A DNA stretch of 38,258 nucleotides from CAYINU01 sp964364855 (lineage in GTDB: Bacteria; Margulisbacteria; Marinamargulisbacteria; CAYINU01). The notes below the pieces were generated by a model. It did not search any database. It saw only the letters and a program-made list of their open reading frames with translations, and was not told where the DNA came from. Location of the stretch: positions 1-38,258 of the forward strand of contig CAYINU010000007.1 of NCBI GenBank assembly GCA_964364855.1, in the 5' to 3' direction. Below, in pieces: positions 33,851 to 38,258 of the stretch. Numbering within the stretch: position 1 is the first letter of the stretch; the number at the start of each line of letters is the position of its first letter. The position numbers and the translations under genes were made by a program.

Positions 33851-34249
33851 ATGGAAAGAAAGAGAGAGAAAAATATAGATAAAAAGGGTATGTCAGCTTT
33901 ATTTTTAACCCTCATCATGATCACAATAGGCGCCTCTTCACTAGAAGGTGCTTCCAAAACAGCCGCAAAAGCATCCCCACAAGAAGTCGGCAAAAAAATA
34001 TACACAACAAGTTGCGCCTCTTGCCACGGCGACAAAGGCGACGGAAACGGTGTTGTGGGCGCCACTCTTAAACCGAAACCCCGCAATTTTATCAGTGACC
34101 CATTTAAGAACGGATCAGACCTAGAGAGTGTCAAAAAAAGCATTAAAAACGGATTGCCAGGAACATTGATGAGCGGTTACGGCTATCTCTCAGAAAAAGA
34201 CCGTTCAGAGGTGGCAAAATATGTCCTCTCATTTAGAAAGAAACATTAA
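33851..34249 (+). CDS. Periplasmic mono-heme c-type cytochrome
   Basis: A 132-residue class I cytochrome c. A basic N-terminus and hydrophobic stretch (about residues 13-29) form the export signal. The heme site is CASCH (C55, C58, H59) within YTTSCASCHGDKGDGNG, and M107 in GTLMSGYGYLS is the likely second axial ligand. The C-terminal helix (KDRSEVAKYVLSF) is typical. As a small carrier it could deliver electrons to the CuA subunit encoded upstream. It has a ribosome binding site (AAGGAG, about 33836) and its own operator candidate, so it may be expressed separately from the upstream genes. Confidence 0.9.
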   Translation: MERKREKNIDKKGMSALFLTLIMITIGASSLEGASKTAAKASPQEVGKKIYTTSCASCHGDKGDGNGVVGATLKPKPRNFISDPFKNGSDLESVKKSIKNGLPGTLMSGYGYLSEKDRSEVAKYVLSFRKKH

Positions 34250-34263
34250 ATGAATTCTCTCTA

Positions 34264-34385
34264 GGGCGTGTCCCCATTTGATAGATGCAAGGCAAGTGGC
34301 AGCGAAAAAACCGGAGTTTACTTGTCGTAAATGAGGATTTTTTTGACTGACACTTAACGCCGCAGATGCAAATGAGGACAGGCCC
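34264..34385 (+). mobile_element. Complete 122-bp MITE-like element with terminal inverted repeats
   Basis: The ends match as inverted repeats: including the flanking CTAG, 18 of 20 bases pair (left CTAGGGCGTGTCC..., right the complement with two mismatches). TA lies immediately outside each end (34262-34263 and 34386-34387), consistent with a TA target duplication as in IS630/Tc1-mariner elements. The interior is also close to palindromic around TTTAC-TTGTC-GTAAA (34317-34331), so a transcript would fold into one long hairpin. It has no coding capacity. The right 46 bp before the variable terminus are identical to the start of the window. Confidence 0.85.
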
Positions 34386-34426
34386 TAGGTCCTGAGGATA
34401 TTCATTTCCCCACCCCGCTAAAAAAG

Positions 34427-34545
34427 GTCACCCCCGTGAAGACGGGGGTCCAGTTCCTTTAGGCTCCTGGATCCCATTCATGGCCTAGGGACAGCCGGGC
34501 ATCCTTAAGACCTGCATCCTCCCTTCACACCTTCGCGGGGATGAC
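34427..34545. repeat. Second palindromic intergenic repeat
   Basis: About 119 bp with outer arms GTCACCCCCGTGAAG and, inverted, GTCATCCCCGCGAAG, matching at 13 of 15 bases, with further partial pairing inside (GGGGGTCCAG, CTGGATCCC). The style is that of dispersed palindromic repeats of the GGGATGAC...GGATCCAG kind found in several host-associated bacteria. It differs in sequence from the MITE 40 bp away. Together they fill most of the 420-bp gap between the cytochrome c gene and the BTB gene. Confidence 0.6.
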
Positions 34546-34669
34546 AGCCTAGTTTAGCTTGATTTAACTGGGGGCATTACACGATAACTACTCTACATTT
34601 TTTGCGTTAGCGGGTGCGCTTTGTTTTCTAAACATCTCTCTCAATCATCAAGTCAATGCTGTTGCCTTC

Positions 34670-37600
34670 GTGCCTTTGCCTCCACACGTTGCGCACAGGC
34701 CTAGCCATCCGCAGGTAGCTGCACTTGTAGAGGCCTCAGTTAGCAAGACACCCAACGTGCGCATGGGCTTGGCCAAAGCCTTAAAAGCCGCCCTTTATGC
34801 CCAAGTTGATAAGCCTCAACGCAAAAGGGTAGATACATTTGTCGAGGCCTTGCTGGCCCTTAAAACACGCGAAAAAGAACGCACACCCCACGATGGCGAT
34901 TATGCGCACCCTTTTGCGGTTTTAGATGCGTTTCAGCGGTTGCAGCAGTTGCCCCAACCCCTGCTCGCCAGCCTTCAAGACGACCTCACCCATGCCTATC
35001 TCGCCAGCACAGACAGTCGCTGTTGGGCCGTGTTGTTTAGCCGCCAACTATCCTCACCCCATCTGGTTGCGCTGGCCCACCGTGTGTTAACCCAACCCGA
35101 CCCGACGACCTGTTTAACCCGCTTTGCCATTCACGCTCAAAATTTAGCCACGCTGGTGCCATGGCTTGTGCCCCATTTTAAAAACCCACCATCGTTGATT
35201 GCCTTTCACGAAACATTTAAGGGCGCATCGCCTCTTGTCACGCCCCTGTGCGAAAGTGCAGCATGTGCTTGGCTAAGGGTTTGGCTAGATGCCGCCTCTG
35301 GCGTATCCGGGCAGGCTGCCTTGTGCGCCCGATTGGTAAGCGCATGGCCTGCCGTCATCGGCCCTATATTGGCCCACACCCCCATCGACGTTTGGCTCGC
35401 CCTGTTCGACACCCCCACCTTGCCAGAGGCTGTTCATCAGGCCGTCGAACGCCACCTCGACACCACCCCCGACCTGGGCCAAAACCGCGCTTTCTTGGAA
35501 TGGCTACTGGCCCACACAAAAGAGGTGTCGACAGGCACGGGCCCCGAACCGGCTTGGGCACAGCGCTTACAAAAATATCGACCGGATATATTTCGCGAAT
35601 TCGACCTGGCTAATCAAAGCGCCGATTTTTTAACCCACCCGCAATGGGTTTATATGCTCTTTAACTTACTGGATAGCTTACCTCTGCCCGCTCGCGCGCT
35701 GACAGATGCGGGTTTATTAAACTATGCCCTTCAGCACTTGGTGTTAAAAACCCCTCAATTAACGCGCCTAACAACCGATGATGCTTATGCCTATGTTGGC
35801 CAACACCACGGCCATACCAGCGACGTGTGGCATCGCTTATTGGCCACCCAAGCCACCCTAGACCAACGCTGGGATGACGCCATGGATAACGCCTGCGCCA
35901 TCATCGATGATGCCGAAGCCAAGGCCCACGCGTTCGACCACATAGCGCGTTATGCAACCCAAGCCCAGGCTTGGCCCACCGTTGAAGCTGCCGCGTTGTC
36001 CATCTCGCCAGACTGTTCGTGGCGTGATGACTCTCTTAAAAGCTTAAGTGAAGCCATGCTCGCACAAAACCCCCACTTGGCCATCACACTGGCCGAAGCC
36101 ATTGCCAGCCCTACAACACGCACTACAACACGCACCCAAGCGTTGCTGGCCGCTAACCCCTGCGACCTCACGCTGATTGTATGCCAAGCCCACCAACCCC
36201 CCGTGTATGTACCTGCCAATCGCGCAGCATTAATGAAAATCAGCCCTTATTTTGAGGCCATGATAACCGGTAACTTTCGCGAAGCCACCCAAAACACCAT
36301 CGCCCTGCTAGACCAAAACCCCGAAGCTATAGCGGCACTGGTGGCGTTTTCTCGAACCGGCGAGCTGCCTGCCTCCACACCCGAAACAGCCTTAGCCCTG
36401 CTTTTTTTGGCCGATTTTGCCCAAGTGCCAGCCTTACAGCAACATGCCACCGATTTTCTTTTGGCCCAAGCGGATGATGATTTTTGTGCAACCCTCGCTG
36501 CAGATTACCCAGACCCAACCCAGTTGCCCACTGTTTTGCTTCCGCTGATAGAGGGGTGGGTGAAAAGCGCAGTTCTCAACAAAAACCTCGACCGCTTTGT
36601 TACGCTTAGACCCTATTTATCCGACCCGGCCCAGGCCAACTTGGCAACTCAGCCCAATTGGAATAATTTCAATGTCCCATGGACGGCCTTCGAGGCTAAA
36701 GATTATCAAGCAGCTGTCAAGACTGCTCTCTACATTTCAGACTGCCAATTACAAGATCAGTGGGGCAGAAAAATCGTCGAGCCTGCTTTGAGGACTAAAG
36801 CGTATCAAGCCGCTACCTACGCTGCTCGCTGCATTTCAGACCCCACATTAGAAAATCGGTTGCTCGAAAGCATCGCTCAAGCTGCTTTGGAGGATAGACA
36901 TTACCAAGCTGCTGTTGACGCTGCTCGCCGCATTCCAGACCCCACATTACGGGATCAGTGGGGCAGAAAAATCGTCGAGCCTGCTTTCAAGGCTGAACAT
37001 TACCAAGTTGCTGTTGAGGCTGCTCTCCGCATTTCAGACCTTCAATCACGGGATGAGTGGGGCAGAAAAATCGTCAAGACTGCTTTCGAGGCTAGAGAGT
37101 ATTACGCTGCTGCCTCCGCTACTCTCTGCATTTCAGACCTCCAATTACGAGAGCAGTTGTGCAGAAAAATCGTCGAGACTGCTTTCGGGGCTAAAGATTA
37201 TCAAACTGCTGTTTACTTTGCTCGCTACATTTCAGACCTCCCATTACGAGAGCAGTTATACGAAAGCACCGCCCGAGCTGTTTTGGAGGCTAAAGATTAT
37301 CCAGCTGCTGTTGACGCTGCTCGCTGCATTTCAGACCCCACATTACAAAAGCGGTTGCTCGAAAGCATCGCCAAAGCTGCTTTGGAGGATAGACATTACC
37401 AAGTTGCTATTGACACTGCTCGCTTTATTTCAGACCTCACATTGCGAAATCGGTGTCTCGAAAGCATCTCCAGAGCAGCTTTGGAGGCTGAACAGTACCA
37501 AGTTGCTGTTAAGGCTGCTTGCTGCATCACTTCAGACCTCCGATTAGAAGAGCGGTTGTGCAGAGAAATCGTCGAGCCTGCTCTCGGGGCTAGAGCTTAT

Positions 37601-38110
37601 CAAGCTGCTGCCTCCGCTGCTCGCCACATTTCAGACACCAGATTACAAAATGGGAGGCTCGAAAGCATCGCTAAAGCTGCTTTGGAGGGGGAAGCTCACC
37701 AAGCTGCTCTTGACGCTGCTCGCTGCATTTCAGACCCCACATTAGAAAATCGGTTGCTCGAAAGCATCGCCAAAGCTGCTTTGGAGGCTGAACAGTACCA
37801 ACTTGCTATTGACACTGCTCGCTACATTTCAGACACCACATTACGGGATCAGCGGAGCAGAAAAATCGTCGAGCCTGCTTTGAGGGCTAAAGAGTACCAA
37901 GTTGCTACCTACGCTGCTCGCTGCATTTCAGACCCCACATTACAAAATCGGTTGCTCGAAAGAATCGCCCAAGCTGCTTTGGAGGATAGACATTACCAAG
38001 CTGCTGCCGACACTGCTCGCTACATTTCAGACACCACAGTACGAGAGCAGATACTGCAGAAATCTTCCTGGGGTGCCAGGTTTGGAGGAAACGATCGAGA
38101 AGGTCTTTAA
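34670..38110 (+). CDS. BTB/POZ-domain protein with 33-residue tandem repeats; 3' end probably frameshifted
   Basis: A 1146-residue protein as read. Residues 1-490 are helical with no family I know. Residues about 496-600 form a BTB/POZ domain: CDLTLIV...VYVPANRAALMKISPYFEAMITGNFREATQN followed by the helical LALLFLADFAQVPALQQHATDFL. Residues about 675-1146 are fourteen 33-residue repeats, a helix pair each. BTB domains mainly recruit cullin ubiquitin ligases or dimerise in eukaryotes, so a host-directed role is plausible but inferred. The GTG at 34670 has no ribosome binding site. The frame is open back to 34568 and includes a signal-peptide-like stretch (34589-34669) lacking a normal start codon. 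One extra base near 38051 would explain loss of repeat register; corrected, the protein would end at 38162 with about 1163 residues. Confidence 0.72.
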   Translation: MPLPPHVAHRPSHPQVAALVEASVSKTPNVRMGLAKALKAALYAQVDKPQRKRVDTFVEALLALKTREKERTPHDGDYAHPFAVLDAFQRLQQLPQPLLASLQDDLTHAYLASTDSRCWAVLFSRQLSSPHLVALAHRVLTQPDPTTCLTRFAIHAQNLATLVPWLVPHFKNPPSLIAFHETFKGASPLVTPLCESAACAWLRVWLDAASGVSGQAALCARLVSAWPAVIGPILAHTPIDVWLALFDTPTLPEAVHQAVERHLDTTPDLGQNRAFLEWLLAHTKEVSTGTGPEPAWAQRLQKYRPDIFREFDLANQSADFLTHPQWVYMLFNLLDSLPLPARALTDAGLLNYALQHLVLKTPQLTRLTTDDAYAYVGQHHGHTSDVWHRLLATQATLDQRWDDAMDNACAIIDDAEAKAHAFDHIARYATQAQAWPTVEAAALSISPDCSWRDDSLKSLSEAMLAQNPHLAITLAEAIASPTTRTTTRTQALLAANPCDLTLIVCQAHQPPVYVPANRAALMKISPYFEAMITGNFREATQNTIALLDQNPEAIAALVAFSRTGELPASTPETALALLFLADFAQVPALQQHATDFLLAQADDDFCATLAADYPDPTQLPTVLLPLIEGWVKSAVLNKNLDRFVTLRPYLSDPAQANLATQPNWNNFNVPWTAFEAKDYQAAVKTALYISDCQLQDQWGRKIVEPALRTKAYQAATYAARCISDPTLENRLLESIAQAALEDRHYQAAVDAARRIPDPTLRDQWGRKIVEPAFKAEHYQVAVEAALRISDLQSRDEWGRKIVKTAFEAREYYAAASATLCISDLQLREQLCRKIVETAFGAKDYQTAVYFARYISDLPLREQLYESTARAVLEAKDYPAAVDAARCISDPTLQKRLLESIAKAALEDRHYQVAIDTARFISDLTLRNRCLESISRAALEAEQYQVAVKAACCITSDLRLEERLCREIVEPALGARAYQAAASAARHISDTRLQNGRLESIAKAALEGEAHQAALDAARCISDPTLENRLLESIAKAALEAEQYQLAIDTARYISDTTLRDQRSRKIVEPALRAKEYQVATYAARCISDPTLQNRLLERIAQAALEDRHYQAAADTARYISDTTVREQILQKSSWGARFGGNDREGL
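36692..38062 (+). repeat. About fourteen 99-bp tandem repeats inside the BTB gene
   Basis: Units of 33 codons follow the pattern [E/K][A/D]xxYQxA(V/A)xxARxISDxxLxxRLLESIAxAAL. Two kinds of second helix recur: GRKIVEPA and LLESIAxAA. One unit (about 37490-37591) has a one-codon insertion. DNA identity between some units is high: GCTCGCTGCATTTCAGACC and GGTTGCTCGAAAG recur several times, which points to recent duplication or gene conversion. These are coding helical repeats, not a CRISPR array. Confidence 0.9.
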
Positions 38111-38258
38111 AGAAGTCCCTCCAGTGAACTTCGGCTTTGGAAAGGGACACCGAGATCTCTAGAATTTCTCGCCTTCCAGCGTGCGTCGGCGAGGGGGGGA
38201 TGCGTGCTATCCTGATGACTGAAATAGGGATAGATGGTACACTTTTTCCTATGCGGGA

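Noticed and set aside
36915..37547. Alternative-frame ORF across the repeats (210 residues)
   Set aside because: It is a shadow of the periodic BTB-gene repeats: it repeats because the DNA does, and has a Leu/Ser-rich composition with no start context.
36692..38062. CRISPR-like regular repeats
   Set aside because: The 99-bp units are contiguous, have no unique spacers, and translate in one frame into 33-residue helical repeats.

Overview
The window looks like part of a chromosome from a diderm (Gram-negative type) bacterium with mid-range base composition. The evidence is an LptC/LptA-type envelope protein, a Slt-type lytic transglycosylase, a periplasmic c-type cytochrome and a CuA-bearing oxidase subunit. 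Most of it is dense housekeeping sequence with overlapping start and stop codons. Mixed in are proteins built from eukaryote-like domains (a leucine-rich-repeat tyrosine phosphatase and a BTB/POZ repeat protein), lineage-specific orphans and short mobile repeats. That mix suggests a lineage that interacts with eukaryotic hosts or protists, but this is inference. I could not assign a phylum from the sequence.

Layout. 1-51: right end of a small inverted-repeat element (MITE-like). 134-3195: AAA-ATPase/PD-(D/E)XK protein convergent with the LRR-tyrosine phosphatase. 3230-7443: tyrS convergent with a 1001-residue orphan. 7536-12061 (minus strand): a tightly packed def-dcd-exonuclease-phoB-phoR operon. 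12200-14301: a Bax-inhibitor-1-like membrane protein and two orphans. 14302-14613: a GC-rich non-coding stretch with a perfect hairpin. 14614-28737 (plus strand): rmuC, a YtxH-like protein, a small membrane protein, alaS, ruvX, purM, purN (cut by a 100-N assembly gap), purH, slt, a subtilase, an LptC-LptA fusion and a family 2 glycosyltransferase.

28741-34249: a visibly more A+T-rich respiratory island. It encodes a tiny leader ORF, a 46-residue one-helix subunit, a CuA subunit II, a B-family-like heme-copper subunit I whose active-site tyrosine position is glutamine, a SCO-type copper chaperone fused to a membrane domain, a four-helix di-heme cytochrome b with a soluble tail, an Rrf2 regulator and a mono-heme cytochrome c. 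A 24-bp inverted repeat lies between the regulator and the cytochrome c gene. I read this as a self-contained terminal reductase module, quite possibly a nitric oxide reductase, with its own copper maturation factor, possible quinol-side subunit, electron carrier and sensor. It is the strongest candidate here for something poorly described.

34250-38258: a complete copy of the MITE, a second palindromic repeat, and a long BTB protein ending in about fourteen 33-residue tandem repeats. Its start is uncertain and there is a probable frameshift in the last repeat. The window starts inside one MITE copy and a second copy lies 34 kb away in the same orientation, so the left edge may be a contig break caused by the repeat.
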